This document shows, piece by piece, positions 1-11,742 of a stretch of DNA of 64,000 nt. The notes beneath the pieces were generated by a model that was given only the letters and a program-made list of their open reading frames with translations, had not been told where the DNA came from and made no database searches. The position numbers and the translations under genes are program-made. Numbering within the stretch: position 1 is the first letter of the stretch; the number at the start of each line of letters is the position of its first letter. The DNA is from Ahaetulla prasina (Eukaryota > Chordata > Lepidosauria > Squamata > Colubridae). The stretch covers positions 133,427,080 through 133,491,079 of the forward strand of contig NC_080542.1 in NCBI RefSeq assembly GCF_028640845.1, read 5' to 3'.

Positions 1-49
1 AAGTTGACTGCCTAGCATTCTGTTATTGTAAATCAGCTGAGAATTATTT

Positions 50-480
50 ATGTTTATTTATTTATTTGTCATAACAGCATACATAAGCATAAGCATGAAG
101 CAACTATATAACATATAAGCATATATATGAGTATAAGCATGTAATAACTATATAAATTGGATACAATCAAAGGGAACATTAGGACAGGAACGGTAGGCAC
201 GCTGGTGCTCTTATGCACGCCCCTTATAGACCTCTTAGGAATGGGGTGGAGGTCAATAGTAGATAGTCTTTGGTTAAAGCTTTGGGGATTTTGGGAAGAG
301 ACCACAGAGTCAGGTAATGCATTCCAGGCATTAACAACTCTGTTACTGAAGTCATATTTTCTACAATCAAGATTGAAGCAGTTAACATGAAGTTTAAATC
401 TATTGTTTGCTCTTGTATTGTTGTGATTGAAGCTGAAGTAATCTTCAACAGGAAGGACATTGCAATAGAATTATGTATAA
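50..480 (-). mobile_element. CR1-like LINE, 3' end (fourth family in window)
   Basis: Read on the minus strand, this encodes the C-terminal end of a CR1-superfamily reverse transcriptase. A segment around FSNRVVNAWNSLPD matches the usual 'R-V-x-W-N-x-L-P' tail, followed by LSTIDLHPIPKRS. The coding frame is broken by at least one frameshift near 300. The 3' end closes on a TTTA-type simple tail at about 50-66. The protein tail differs from the CR1, L3 and L2 copies elsewhere in the window. It could belong to the same family as the RT fragment at 13.1 kb, but that is inference. Confidence 0.6.
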
Positions 481-695
481 TAATAATAGAATTATGGAAG
501 AAGGAGCATATTTTCCTGCAGCTTTCTTTCTTTTTTCTTCTCTCTTTCTTTTCCATCCTTTCAGTTTACAGCTGAGGTTCTAGAATTTGGAAATGCTACA
601 ATTTGGGGGGAGAGGAAATGTGGGGGGGGGGGTGGAAGTAAGTGAGATTGTGCAACGATCTGTGCTTTAGGAAGACATCTTTTGCTGCTCATTAT

Positions 696-716
696 CTCCC
701 TCTCTCTCTCTCTCCC
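696..716. repeat. (TC)n microsatellite
   Basis: Short uninterrupted TC run inside otherwise unique DNA. The base composition of 481-1000 is unremarkable and no coding signal is visible there. Confidence 0.85.
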
Positions 717-1002
717 CTCCATCTTTGGAATGCTAACGCCTCCAGGGTGCAAATAGCTCTTGCAAGGGAAATAGGCTAAAGAATAACTTGGCCAAGAAAA
801 CACCCATCTCTTCCTAATAAGCCCCATCTGAGATTCTAGCCTAGTTGGGTCTCACCAGTAAATTAGGCACTCAGTGAGACCTTGATGCTCCACATAACAC
901 TGAGGGCAGGCTAATGTGACATAATGCAGTTGCCATGGAAATAGAGTTCACCAGCAGCATCCCAACAGCAAAGCATCAACCTGGCATCCTGCTTAGATGC
1001 AA

Positions 1003-1400
1003 CTTAATCCATCTCCTTAATTGTGCTATGGCTAGGATTTGCAAAGAGGCGTCGCCATCTTTTGTGAGCTGCAAATGAGATGACCTTGCTGGAAATATAG
1101 CCAAGCATACCACTTAAACTTTGCAGGACATATGCGGCAGGGACTCCCAAAATCACATTTGCAAGTTGCCTTTTCTCTGGAATGCTAATAAGAAAATGGA
1201 TGGGATGGGAGCAATTTGGCATCATCCCCACACAGCAAGCGAGGGCTTTTGCAAGGGAAAACTCTTCCAAGCCCTTGAAGATGCTGATTGGTTGGGAGTG
1301 CAGCTGCGGCTCAGCTAAAACCAGCTCAGGGCTAAGGAGGCCATAAATGCACAAATATATAAATACCTTGATGCTATGCTGATCTTCCGTTTGCAAAACT
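1003..1400. other. Unique, non-repetitive block
   Basis: No repeat family recognised. The block carries GATTGG (an inverted CCAAT) near 1290 and an ATAAATGCACAAATATATAAATA stretch split over AT-rich bases near 1345-1370. The two overlapping open frames (130 codons minus, 65 codons plus) have no recognisable domain. It could be a non-coding regulatory element, but that is a guess from composition only. Confidence 0.3.
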
Positions 1401-1534
1401 TGTTTTTCTTTCTTTTATTTTTATTATTATTTTTTTAAAAAAAGGCCTGAAGGAAAAAGATTGAATTTCTAACATTCTCTTTTTTGGAAATCAACTGAGA
1501 GATGTTGGAGAAAGGAATATTTTCCTTGGATTGG

Positions 1535-1690
1535 TTCCATCTCTCTCTCTCTGATCATCTCCCTCTCCCTTGCTATTTCTCTCTCTCCCTCTCCCTTTCT
1601 CTCTCTCCCTCCCTCTCCCTCTCCTCTCTCCTTCTCTCTCCCCTTCTCCCTCCTCTATCTCCCATGCTCTTTCCCCACCCCACCCCCACC
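1535..1690. repeat. CT-rich low-complexity tract
   Basis: A pyrimidine-rich tract of CTCTCCCT-type units. It creates long open frames on both strands (Leu/Ser-rich on plus, Glu/Arg-rich on minus) that are composition artefacts. Confidence 0.9.
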
Positions 1691-1969
1691 CTGTTGTGGT
1701 TAACAACTCACCCAGGTATCCTTATTTCCAGTCAACTGACTCACTTCGGCTGGCAGCAGATAATCTTGGTTGACTTGGTCCCTCATGTATCAGCCACATT
1801 TTTTGCCTTCCTGACCACGAAGGACAATGAGATGGCGGCCACTTTCTTTCCCATTTCTACCCTTTTTTATTTCCCACTTTATTCAGATGAAAATTTGGAG
1901 GTAGTAGAATTTGATCAGATTCTGATCAAACATCATGCATTTCTTCCAATTATTACTGTCTTCTTCCCT

Positions 1970-2365
1970 TAGGTTAACACATATGAAGAACAGTTGCAGG
2001 AACTGGGTATGTCTAGTCTAGTGAAAAGAAGGACCAGGAAAGACATGATAGCAATGTTCCAATATTTGAGGGGCTGCCACAAAGAAGAGGGAGTCAAGCT
2101 ATTCTCCAAAGCATCTGAGGGTGGAACAAGAAGCAATGGGTGGAAACTAATCAAGAAGAGGAGCAACTTAGAACTAAGGAGAAATTTCCTGACAGTTAGA
2201 ACAATTAATCAATGGAACAACTTGCCTGCAGAAGTTGTGAATGCTCCAACACTGGAAATTTTAAGAATATGTTGGATAGCCATCTGGTGTAGGGTTTTTT
2301 GCCTGGGCAGAGGGTTGGACTAGAAGACCTCCAAGGTCCCTTCCAACTCTGTTAATCTATATTGG
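1970..2365 (+). mobile_element. CR1 LINE, 5'-truncated 3' end
   Basis: Encodes the last ~110 codons of a CR1 reverse transcriptase. The recognisable blocks are [26 protein letters not shown] and [12 protein letters not shown]. The non-coding tail GGGTTGGACTAGAAGACC...CCTTCCAACTCTGTT follows at about 2310-2350; this is the hallmark CR1 3' end also known from birds. Heavy 5' truncation is typical of CR1 insertions. Confidence 0.85.
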
Positions 2366-3115
2366 CATGTGTCTCCTTATGACACAAAGCTGGAGTGCCA
2401 CATAGAAAAATAGCAACTCTCTAGGATTTCACCTCAATAAGTTGGAAAAGAGAGTTAACCCTTTAGTAGGTCAGCAAAACCGTGTCATTTGAGATTAAAT
2501 TAGCTCCATTAGGATTCATTGGATGAGTGTCATCTCAAATTTGGAATTTGCATGACCCCTAAACCTGGTTAGATATATCAACAGCAGTGTTATGTAAACA
2601 CTATAAAATGCATAAATACTCTTAAGAAAAACTAAATAAATGGATGAGTGGATGACTCACAAAATGTCACACCATAAGGTGGGCAGGAACTTTTGAAGTC
2701 TTGGAGAGCTGCTATTAGGGCTTTTAGCTACTATCATATCTGGTGCTACCAAACCATCCCTTGATGATATCAAAGGTTATGCTTTCTGCCTCTTTTTTGC
2801 TGCCATCTAAAGTTGAGCCTGGATTTTTGCAGTCCAGATTTGTTCTTGACCATCATGGATCTCCACTCTGGAAATTCATTTTTGTGTCCCCCACCCCCAA
2901 TATTTTATCTACTAATATTGAAAACAATAGGCCAGCACCTGTGAAAATACCATTTAAAAAAAAATAGGGCTCTATTTTAAATGATCGGTTTTATTGTTCT
3001 GAATGTAAAATATTAATCTGGCTGAACATTTGAAATACTGATTCATACTTTGAAGTGAGAGGGTGGGCTTCAAGAAAAGGACAAGGGGAAATTGGCCCAT
3101 TGCACCTTCAAAAGC
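2366..3115. other. No gene seen; unique DNA
   Basis: No clear repeat or coding signal. A short stretch near 2375-2400 reads like the DTKLE part of a CR1 palm domain, so part may be a very old CR1 relic. The rest is AT-rich unique sequence. Confidence 0.4.
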
Positions 3116-3117
3116 CC

Positions 3118-3850
3118 TTGAGATTCTACATTTAGGCAAAAAAAAAATGCACAGATACCATATATGTGGTACCTTGCTCAATAGTAGTAACTGTGAGAGG
3201 GATCTTGGAGTCCTAGTTGACAATCATTTAGATATGAGCCAGCAGCTGCCAAAAAAAGCCAACACAGTTCTGGGTTGCATAAACAGAGGGATAGAACCAA
3301 GATCATATTAAGTGTTAATACCACTTTATAATGCCTTGGTAAGGCCAAACTTGGAATATTGCATTCAGTTTTGGTCGCCATGATGTACAAAAGATGTTGA
3401 GACTCTAGAAAGAGTGCAGAGAAGAGCAACAAAGATGATTAGGGGACTTGAGGCGAAAACATATGAAGAATGGTTGCAGGAACTGGGTATGTCTAGTTTA
3501 ATAAAAAGAAGGACTAGGGGAGACATGATAGCTATGTTCCAATATCTCAGGGGTTGCCACAAAGAAGAGGGAGTCGGGCTGTTCTCCAAAGCACCTGAGG
3601 GTAGAACAAGAAGCAATGGGTGGAAACTGATCAAGGAAAGAAACAACTTAGAACTAAGGAGAAATTTCCTGACAGTTAGAATAATCAATAAGTGGATCAA
3701 CTTGCCTGCAGAAGTTGTGAATGCTCCAACACTGGAAACTTTCAAGAAAATGTTGGATAGCCATTTGTCTGAAATGGTGTAGGGTTTCCTGCCTGGGCAG
3801 GGGGTTGGACTAGAAGATTTCCATGGTCCTTTCCAACTCTGTTATTATGA
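3118..3850 (+). mobile_element. CR1 LINE, 5'-truncated
   Basis: Covers the RT thumb and C-terminal part. The [14 protein letters not shown] block is followed by [10 protein letters not shown], an [24 protein letters not shown] block and [12 protein letters not shown] at the end. A premature stop near 3310 and a small deletion in the 'YNALVRP' region break the frame. It ends in the CR1 tail GGTTGGACTAGAAGATTTCC and GTTATTA. Longer copies of the same family lie at 44573-45395 and 58370-59094. Confidence 0.87.
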
Positions 3851-4049
3851 GATGTAGTGTTACAACAACTGCACAGAGCAATAGAAGAAACGCAGAAAAC
3901 TGTCTTGTGTTATTTATACTGAACATGTTTTCTCTTTCCTTTTTGTCCATTTTTCTCTTCACTGGATTTATTCCAGGATTGGGTCACTGTATGCTTCCTA
4001 GGCAAATTATTGTTGTTCTTGTCTTTGGAAATTCTCAGGCTTTCCAGGT

Positions 4050-4402
4050 CATAGTTGTTTCAAAAGACAACTGGACTGTTCTTTTTTCCTTGAGGAAGAA
4101 GAAGTTTCACTCCTCATTCAAGAAGCTTCATTGATTCTGGCAGAATGTCTACAGAGATTCTCAGTCAGCCAGGTTGTGGTTGCTTCAGCACCTTGCTGAA
4201 AGGTGCCTTTTTCAAGAGGCAATTAGACTTTCTGGTTTTTCCTTTGAAGATGTTTCGCTTCTCATCCATGAAGCTTCTTCAGCTCTGACTGGATGGTGAG
4301 ATTTATATTCTTTGAAAATAGCTGGTCATTTGCATTTTTTGAGAGAGTTGCTGAGGCCACCTGGAGGTTTATCTGTGTCTTCAGGGTCACCTGAGTAGTG
4401 CA
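4050..4402. repeat. Foldback family A fragment
   Basis: Contains the repeated block CTTTGAAGATGTTTCGCTTCTCATCCATGAAGC in pieces (about 4240-4275) and the GCTGGTCATTTGCAT block (about 4322). Both recur at 5.7, 13.8, 15.36, 18.3, 59.5-60.5 and 60.9 kb. In the 59.5-60.5 kb copy the same blocks are arranged as a large inverted repeat, which is why I call it a foldback element. An L3 LINE begins directly at its right edge. Confidence 0.6.
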
Positions 4403-5058
4403 ATGCCAACTCAGTAAGCTCAAACTGCCCAAGGAGCTGCTGATTCAGTTCTACAGAGGAATTATTGAGTCTGTCATTTGCACCTCTATAACTGTCTGGT
4501 TCGGTTCTGCAACCCAACAAGAAAAACACAGACTTCAGAGGATAATTAGAACTGCAGAAAAAACATTCACTACCAACCTGCCTTCCATTGAGGACCTGTA
4601 TACTGCACAAATCAAGAAGAGGGCCGTGAAAATATGTACAGACTCCTCGCATCCTGGACATAAACTGTTTCAACTCCTACCCTCAAAACGACGCTATAGA
4701 GCACTGCACACCAGAATAGCTAGACACAAGAACAGTTTTTTCCCGAAGGCCATCACTCTGCTAAACAAATAATTCCATCAACACTGTCAAACTATGTACT
4801 GAATCTGCACTACTATTAATATTCTCATAGTTCCCATCACCAATCTCTTTCCATTTATGACTGTATGACTATAACTTGTTGCTGGCAATCCTTATGATTT
4901 ATATTGATATATTGACAATCAATTGTGTTGTAAATGTTGTACCTTGATGAAGGTATCTTTTCTTTTATGTACACTGAGAGCATATGGACCAAGACAAATT
5001 CCTTGTGTGTCCAATCACACTTGGCCAATAAAAATTCTATTCTATTCTATCTATTCTA
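4403..5058 (+). mobile_element. L3/CR1 LINE ('Snake1' type), 3' end
   Basis: Encodes the RT C-terminal region. Blocks in order are LSKLKLPKELLIQFYRG, ESVICTSITVWFGSA, HRLQRIIRTAEK, FQLLPSKRRYRALHTR and SFFPKAITLLNK. The 3' UTR reads TGTGTCCAATCACACTTGGCCAATAAAA and ends in a short (ATTCT)n array near 5037-5058. The frame from 4398 to 4772 is open, so this copy is moderately young. Snake L3/CR1 LINEs with AATAG-type tails are an established group. Confidence 0.85.
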
Positions 5059-5167
5059 TTCAAATGGGTGTGAAGCCTTCTGCAGGATGTTTTTCTCTTC
5101 CCTGTGCCCCTTCACTGTTGGGCACAGGCAGAGACTGCTAGGGTTGAGTGTGTTGTCTACATCTCAA

Positions 5168-5522
5168 GGTAAAGGTAAAGGTTCCTCTCGCACATATATG
5201 CTAGTCGTTCCCGACTCTAGGGGATGGTGCTCATCTCCGTTTCAAAGCCAAAGAGCCAGCGCTGTCCGAAGACATCTCTGTGGTCATGTGGCCGGCATGA
5301 CTAAATGCCAAAGGCGCACAGAACGCTATTACCTTCCCACCAAAGATGGTCCCTATTTTTCTACTTGCCTTTTATATGTGCTTTCGAACTGCTAGGTTGG
5401 CAGAAGCTGGGACAAGTAACCGCAGCTCACCCTGTTATGCGGCATTAGGGATTCGAACACTGAACTGCCGACCTTTTGATCGACAAGCTCAGCGTCCTAG
5501 CCACTGAACCACCATGTCCCAT
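5168..5522 (-). mobile_element. tRNA-derived SINE with GGTAAAGG tail
   Basis: On the minus strand it begins with a tRNA-like head. The B-box-like GTTCGAATCCCTA lies near 5448, and an A-box-like TGGTTCAGTGGCTAGGA near 5500. It ends in a CCTTTACCTTTACC tail (plus-strand GGTAAAGGTAAAGG). It is flanked by a perfect 12-bp target-site duplication, TCTACATCTCAA, at 5156-5167 and 5523-5534. Five full copies of this family are in the window. Confidence 0.88.
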
Positions 5523-5624
5523 TCTACATCTCAAACTGAACCAGAAATGCTTCCTGTAGTCTGCAGTTTTTTTTTCTGGAAATCCGTTAACACACCATTT
5601 GAAGGGTGTTCATCCCAAAATGCA

Positions 5625-5850
5625 TAGCTAAATGTCTAAGGAGATTCTCACTCATCCAGGTCACGGTTATCCTAAAGGTGCTGCTGAATAGTGGAGGTGA
5701 TGGAAGGATTAATTCAGGTTAGTTTAGAACTGATCCTTCCGTCACCCCCACCATTCTGCCAGAACTGATGAAGCTCCTTGGATGAGAAGCAAAATGTCTT
5801 CTTCCTCAGTCCAGTTAGTTGTCTCTTGAAAAAGCACTTTTGAGATATAT
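5625..5850. repeat. Foldback family A, short palindromic copy
   Basis: Starts with GGAGATTCTCACTCATCCAGG and ends with CTTGAAAAAGCACTTTTGAGA. The two ends are family-A outer ends in opposite orientation. The centre holds inverted AGGATTAATTCAGG / GAACTGATCCTTCC blocks, so the whole unit can fold into a hairpin. Confidence 0.55.
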
Positions 5851-6905
5851 CGCCGTTCTTATGAGTTTAGTTGTGAATTGGAAAGAACAATGTTAGTAAG
5901 AGCACTGAAAGACAAAACATCACCAGGACTTAACACTTAGTGCATAACTAACTCCTGTACCTTTCAGGAATGTTTCACAGACATTTTTTAAAAAAATAGC
6001 CTGCACAAAGAGGTTCTGGGTTTTCTTGTTCCTCCAACAGCCTGAACTTTTAATAAACAGCGAGACGAGCTGCAACAAGGAGATATTATCAAAAAAATCA
6101 AGATGATGGTGGCAACGGTGCAATAAAAACCTTCTCCCTTTATTATGTGTGGCAGATGTGCCACTAATAAAAAAAAAGGTCACATTTCTAAATTACGACT
6201 GTGGCCACTGTCTTAATATTTTTTAACCCTCCATGGACCTACCTCAAGTACGATATGGTGAATTAATCTATTTTCTGGCTTTGTATTCATATACCAAATT
6301 ATACAGAACCAGTAGTTTGAGCCCACTTACAATGTGAAGCTGAAGAAGGAAAAAAGGAGCCTTAACCAAATTTAACGCTACCAAATTTAGCATGTGGTGG
6401 TTCATGAGATCTAGCCAAGTGTGTTCTGTGACTCCAGCTACAGACAAGATAGATAGATAAGCAGCAGCTCCCGGAATCCTCGACTAAGTCCTTAAGCATT
6501 TTAACAGTTCCTTTTCATTACAAATGCAGTGAAGCGGTACAGATTGTTGTAGACATCTTCTTTTAAAGCCCTCTCCGAAACAAGACAGGTCAGATCTAAT
6601 GAATACAAGCAGTCAAGTCAATTCCATCCTTCCTTTTAAGTGGGATCTTGAAACAGTAAAATGGAGTTCATCATTTCACAATGCAGGCAGGACTGTATTT
6701 TAAAAACAAAACAACACTCTCCCTTTAAGCTGCAATGAGTCGATGCAGTAGTTAAGAAGTTGGATTTAGAACCAAAGAAATCCATTTTGGAAATCCACAA
6801 TAGAAGATGCTGGGGTGCCTTGGTCATGCACTTTTCCTCTCTCCATGAGCCTGAAACCCTGGAGAAAAGGTAGGATAATAACGAAAGGTAGGATGTATCC
6901 AGACC
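5851..6905. other. No gene seen; unique DNA
   Basis: AT-rich unique sequence without a recognisable repeat family. The open frames here (87 codons minus at 5920-6183, 63 minus at 6636-6827) show no domain or codon bias. Confidence 0.4.
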
Positions 6906-6910
6906 TCATT

Positions 6911-9795
6911 CTTATTTATTTATTTATTTATTTATTTATTTTATTTTATCACATTTATATACCGCCCTATCTCCCAGGGGACTCAGGGCGGTTCACAGGC
7001 AAGTAAAAAGCACATATAAATACAGACTAAAATAACAGTTAAAAAACTTATTCTACATGGCCGAATTATTAAAAGCAATATAAATAATAAAACCCATTTA
7101 AAACCAGTATAAATTTAAAATCTAATCCAGTCCTGCGCAGATGAATAAATGTGTTTTAAGCTCACGACGGAAGGTTTGGAGGTCCGGAAGTTGACGAAGT
7201 CCTGGGGGGAGTTCGTTCCAGAGGGTGGGAGCCCCCACAGAGAAGGCCCTTCCCCTGGGTGTTGCCAGGCGGCACTGCCTAGCCGACGGCACCCTGAGAG
7301 TCCCTCTCTGTGAGCGCACGGTCGGTGAGAGGTATTCGGTAGCAGTAGGCGGTCCCGTAAGTAACCCGGCCCTATGCCATGGAGCGCTTTAAAGATGGTT
7401 ACCAAAACCTTGAAGCGCACCCGGAAGGCCACAGGTAGCCAGTGCAGTCTGCGCAGGATAGGTGTCACACGGGGCTCCCTCTATCACCCGCGCAGCCGCA
7501 TTCTGAACTAACTGAAGCCTCCGGATGCCCCTCAAGGGAGCCCCATGTAGAAACATTGCAGTAATCCAAGCGAGGGCGTCACGAGGGCATGAGTGACCGT
7601 GCATAAGGCATCCCGGTCTAGAAAGGGGCGCAACTGGCGCACCAGGCGAACCTGGTAGAAAGCTCTCCTGGAGACGGCCGTCAAATGATCTCCAAAAGAC
7701 AGCCGTTCATCCAGGAGGACGCCCAAGTTGCGCACCCTCTCCATCGGGGCCAATGACTCGCCCCCAACAGTCAGCCGTGGACTCAGCTGACTGTACCGGG
7801 ATGCCGGCATCCACAGCCACTCTGTCTTGGAGGGATTGAGCTTGAGCCTGTTTCTCCCCATCCAGACCCGTACGGCTTCCAAACACCGGGACAGCACTTC
7901 GATAGCTTCGTTGGGGTGGCCCGGTGTGGAAAAGTACAGCTGGGTGTCATCAGCGTACACCGCAAAGCGAAGGTTGGAGACCGGATGATAATTACCTAAA
8001 ACAGCCGGGTCCAGGGAAGGCTTCTTGAGGAGGGGCCTCACCACCGCCTCTTTCAAGGTGGCCGGAAAGACTCCCTCCAACAAAGAAGCGCTCGTAATCG
8101 CCTGGAGCCAGCCTCGTGTCACCTCCTGAGTGGCCAGCACCAACCAGGAGGGGCACGGGTCCAGTAAACACGTGGTGGCATTCAACCTACCCAACAACCT
8201 GTCCATGTCCTCGGGAGCCACAGAGTCAAACTCATCCCAAACAATGTCACCAAGACCACCCTCAGACGTCCCACCTGAATCACCGCAATTTTGGTCCAGA
8301 CCGTCCCGAAGCTGAACGATTTTATCGTATAGATAACCGTTAAACTCCTCAGCACGTCCCTGTAACGGGTCATCCCGCTCCCCCTGGTGAAGGAGGGAAC
8401 GAGACACCCGAAACAGGGCGGCTGGGCGGTTATCTGCCGACGCAATGAGGGAGGAGGCGTAGCAACGCCTCGCTTCCCTCAGTGCCACTAGGTAGGTCCT
8501 ATTATAGGACCTCACTAGTGTCCAATCAGCCTCTGAACGGCTAGACCTCCAGGAACTCTCTAGGCATCTTCTCCGCCGTTTCATCCCCCTCAGCTCCTCG
8601 GAGAACCAAGGAGCCAGTTGGGACCTGCGCCGGGTCAGAGGCCGCAAAGGCACGACACGGTCTAAGGCCCCCGCCGCGGCCCGTTCCCAAGCCGCGACAA
8701 GTTCCTCAGCCGTGCCGTGAGCCAGACCCTCAGGAAATGGCCCAAGCTCCGTCCGGAACCTCTCCGGGTCCATCAGGCGCCTGGGACGGAACCAACGTAT
8801 TGGCTCCGTCTCCCTGCGGTGTTGAATGGCGGTCAGAAAGTCCAGGCGAAGAAGAGAGTGATCTGACCATGACAAAGGTTCAGTGACTATTTCCTTCAAG
8901 TCCAGATTCTTCAACCACTGACCAGAGATAAAAATCAAGTCCAGTGTGCCACCCCCAATGTGAGTAGGGCCATCAACTACTTGAGTCAGGTCCAAGGCCG
9001 TCATGGAAGCCGTGAACTCCCGAGCTGCTGTCGATGACGAGCCGGAAGATGGCAAGTTAAAGTCCCCCATGACTAAAAGTCTGGGGGTCTCTACTGCCAC
9101 CCCAGCAAGCACCTCCAGGAGCTCGGGCAGGGCAGCTGTCACGCAGCAAGGAGCCAGGTATGCGATCAGCAAGCCCATCTGACACCTATGACCCCATCTC
9201 ACAAAGAGGGATTCACACCCGGCAATCTGAGGTACAGTGGTCTCCCTCGGCTCCAGGCTCTCTCTAATCACAACCGCCACCCCCCCACCCCTACTCTGAG
9301 CCCTCGGCTGATGGAATGCACGGAAACCCGGTGGGCACATTTCAACAAGGGGCACGCCCCCTTCAGTGCCCAACCAGGTTTCCGTAACACCTATAAGATC
9401 CGCGGCGCCCCCCTGAATAAGATCGTGTATTAGGGGGGCCTTATTGACCACAGACCGTGCGTTGCATAACATAAGCCGAAGGCCCAGGCTCTGAGGGTCT
9501 TGACCATCCGGGGAACGGGACAAGTCAGAGGGATCGGGGTGCGCAATCGCCTGTAAACATCGAGCGCGCACCCCCAAAAAACGATATGATCCCCCACTTC
9601 CGCCATATCTGCCCTTCCCACTTACTGTACAAATAGGACCACCCTCACTAGAAGGAACACATTCTCCCCCCCATAACCTCCGAACCTAATAAATGACCGC
9701 CGCGAGCACATGCAGGAACTGGCTCCCCACCCGACGGGCTACCCCCAACACCCGCCCTAGCCCTCCCACCCCTTAAAAACGCCCTATCTAAAAAA
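6911..9795 (-). mobile_element. L2-type LINE, near full length but deleted
   Basis: On the minus strand this has a GC-rich 5' UTR (about 9580-9795), endonuclease and RT coding, and a 3' UTR whose conserved hairpin reads CCGCCCTATCTCCCAGGGGACTCAGGGCGG (6963-6992). It ends in a (TTTA)n tail at about 6911-6950. This 3' hairpin is the recurring end of the L2-like LINEs in the window. An internal deletion of roughly 450 bp removes the RT finger and early palm (see the coding entry). Full copies of this family should be longer than 3 kb. Confidence 0.85.
7532..9577 (-). pseudogene. L2 LINE ORF2: AP endonuclease plus deleted reverse transcriptase
   Basis: A 681-codon open frame. Residues ~32-250 form an exonuclease-endonuclease-phosphatase domain that nicks target DNA. 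Its catalytic blocks are visible: LCNARSV (38-43), VTETWL with the metal-binding Glu at 66, MGDFNLP (170-176) and WSDHSLL (237-243). Residues ~250-520 are a linker rich in Arg and Leu. The RT begins with NYHPVSNL at ~530 but then jumps to YADDTQLYF (541-549). About 150 residues, including the LDLSAAFDT palm motif and the QGSxLSPLLF motif, are missing, yet the frame is kept. After the thumb ([15 protein letters not shown]) the frame is lost near 7540; the rest of the C-terminus continues in other frames down to about 7115. The protein cannot be an active RT. The start is the upstream Met before [13 protein letters not shown]; a true full-length start could lie further 5'. Confidence 0.8.
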
Positions 9796-11740
9796 AAACA
9801 AAGGCTCTTCTTGGATAAGTCTTCTACTTACTGCTCCTTCCTTACCATTCCTTTCTTTTATAAGTAAAAGTGGATTCACCAATTCTCAAACAATATAACT
9901 TTTTTTACCATATTAGGGCATTGTATTTTGGGGTTTGGGCCCCTTATTCCCCAATATGCTGGGATTTTATTACTGCAAAGAGTGTCATGAGGTCATCTAG
10001 TCTTTTCCTGCTCAACCTAAGAAGTCTAAATCCTCACCAATGGAAATGCATCCTATTGCTAAACTATAGTTTATTTAAACAGTATTGATCATCAAGATGT
10101 TCCTACTGATGCTCAACTCAAATGTACCTCTCTTGTAACATAAATCCATTAGATCCGATTTTTGTCTTCTGGATCTTTAAGAATCTTTAATTGCACAGTC
10201 TTAGCCTTCTTAGTATAGTAGCAGTCTTTTTCTTCTCCAGGCGAAACATAAAGCCTTTTTTAAAATCTTTAAGGCTTTCCTGAAAGGAGTTCTTTTTATT
10301 ATAACTGGTCCTTCTTTGAGCCCCTTATCTGAACCTGTTTCACTTGTGCTGGATCAACAATTGCTGTGATCACCTAACCTACGAAGTAGATGAATAAAGT
10401 ATATTATGGCTTAATACAGCAATCTAGTTCACACCAATATGCTGAGTTACAAATCCACCAGCCCCATTTTAGCCTTGTCTTGTACACCCTTTAAACTGAA
10501 TAAATCTGGTGAGGTGTCTATCTGCCTATCCACCGCAGCAGTTTTGCAGTACCTTAAATAAAACTAAATTTATTATAGCCTCAGCTTTCATGAATTGTAA
10601 TAAACTTCCTCAAATGCACAACGTGTTCACACTAAGTTACAATTACAATTGGAACAGAGATTGTCAACGCTAAGGTCAGAAAGAAACAAAGCATTGAAAG
10701 AACAGGCAGGTAAATTAGATTACTAAAAGCAACCATTCACAAAATAGTAATGGAATAAATAACAACACAAACATCTTGGCATGTAAAGCTAATTCTCAAA
10801 TCATAGACTATTTTCCATGCAGCCTTCTCCTATCAGATAGGCAATGTAATTTATAAGTGTGTTTTAAAATGTAGTATCAGTTTATTTTAAAATATGTTAT
10901 TTTCTCCAAAGGGTTATAGCATCCCCTTTATAAAAAAAAAAAGATCAAAAAAAACATTATTATTGTCTTATACCATACAACAGAGATTCTGAAGAATATG
11001 CTGACATCTAGTGGCTGTGGTGAGTATGAAGGATATAATATATCTTCCTGTGATCTTTTAATTAAGAGACACAAGAATTATATGTATTTCATGACATTAC
11101 AGCCAATTTGGAAGATGCTGATGCTTGAATGAAAATTCAAACAACCCCTAGCTTTTGTAAACAGATATAGGAATATCTCACAGAAGGGAAGTTTCCTTAT
11201 TTAACTAAACACAACTGGAGAAGGTCCATAGCTCAGTGATAAAGCCCATTATTGAACAAGAGAAGATTCCAGCAAGCCCATTGCAATCACCAAAAGTAGT
11301 CTTTGGACCAAGACATTGAATAGACCCACTTGGCTTTCTTCACCAGGAATTCCCTTCTAGATGCCCACTCTTGTGTACAATCTCTGCCAATGGCCGAGAC
11401 CAGTGAACGCTACCATTAAAACCGACTGCTGCAAAGATTTTGTACATCTTTCCTGTCACAGTCCAATGTGACTAGATGTATCTCATTATCTGCACCACTG
11501 TCCCTTATACATATCTGTACAGAGGGGAGTGGGGGACCTTCAGCAAGTTATTGAACTTTTTTTTTTTTGATAAAGCAAAAATGTGTTCAGTAGAAGAGCA
11601 TGCTTGGGGTTGAATTGTGGAGCTCTTGGTCTTCACTGAGCTTGTTTGCCTGCTTGGCTGCTTTCCTTTCCCAAACTAGCTGGCAATGATGTTGGGTAAT
11701 GAAACATCCAGAAGCAAATAATCAAGTTCAGAGAGCTCAA
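9796..11740. other. No gene seen; unique AT-rich DNA
   Basis: About 1.9 kb with no recognised repeat apart from short A/T runs. It is the longest quiet stretch in the first third of the window. Open frames are under 85 codons and featureless. Confidence 0.4.
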
Positions 11741-11742
11741 AA

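Noticed and set aside
1502..1972. 156-codon plus-strand open frame
   Set aside because: Driven by the CT-rich tract; Leu/Ser/Pro repeats and no domain.
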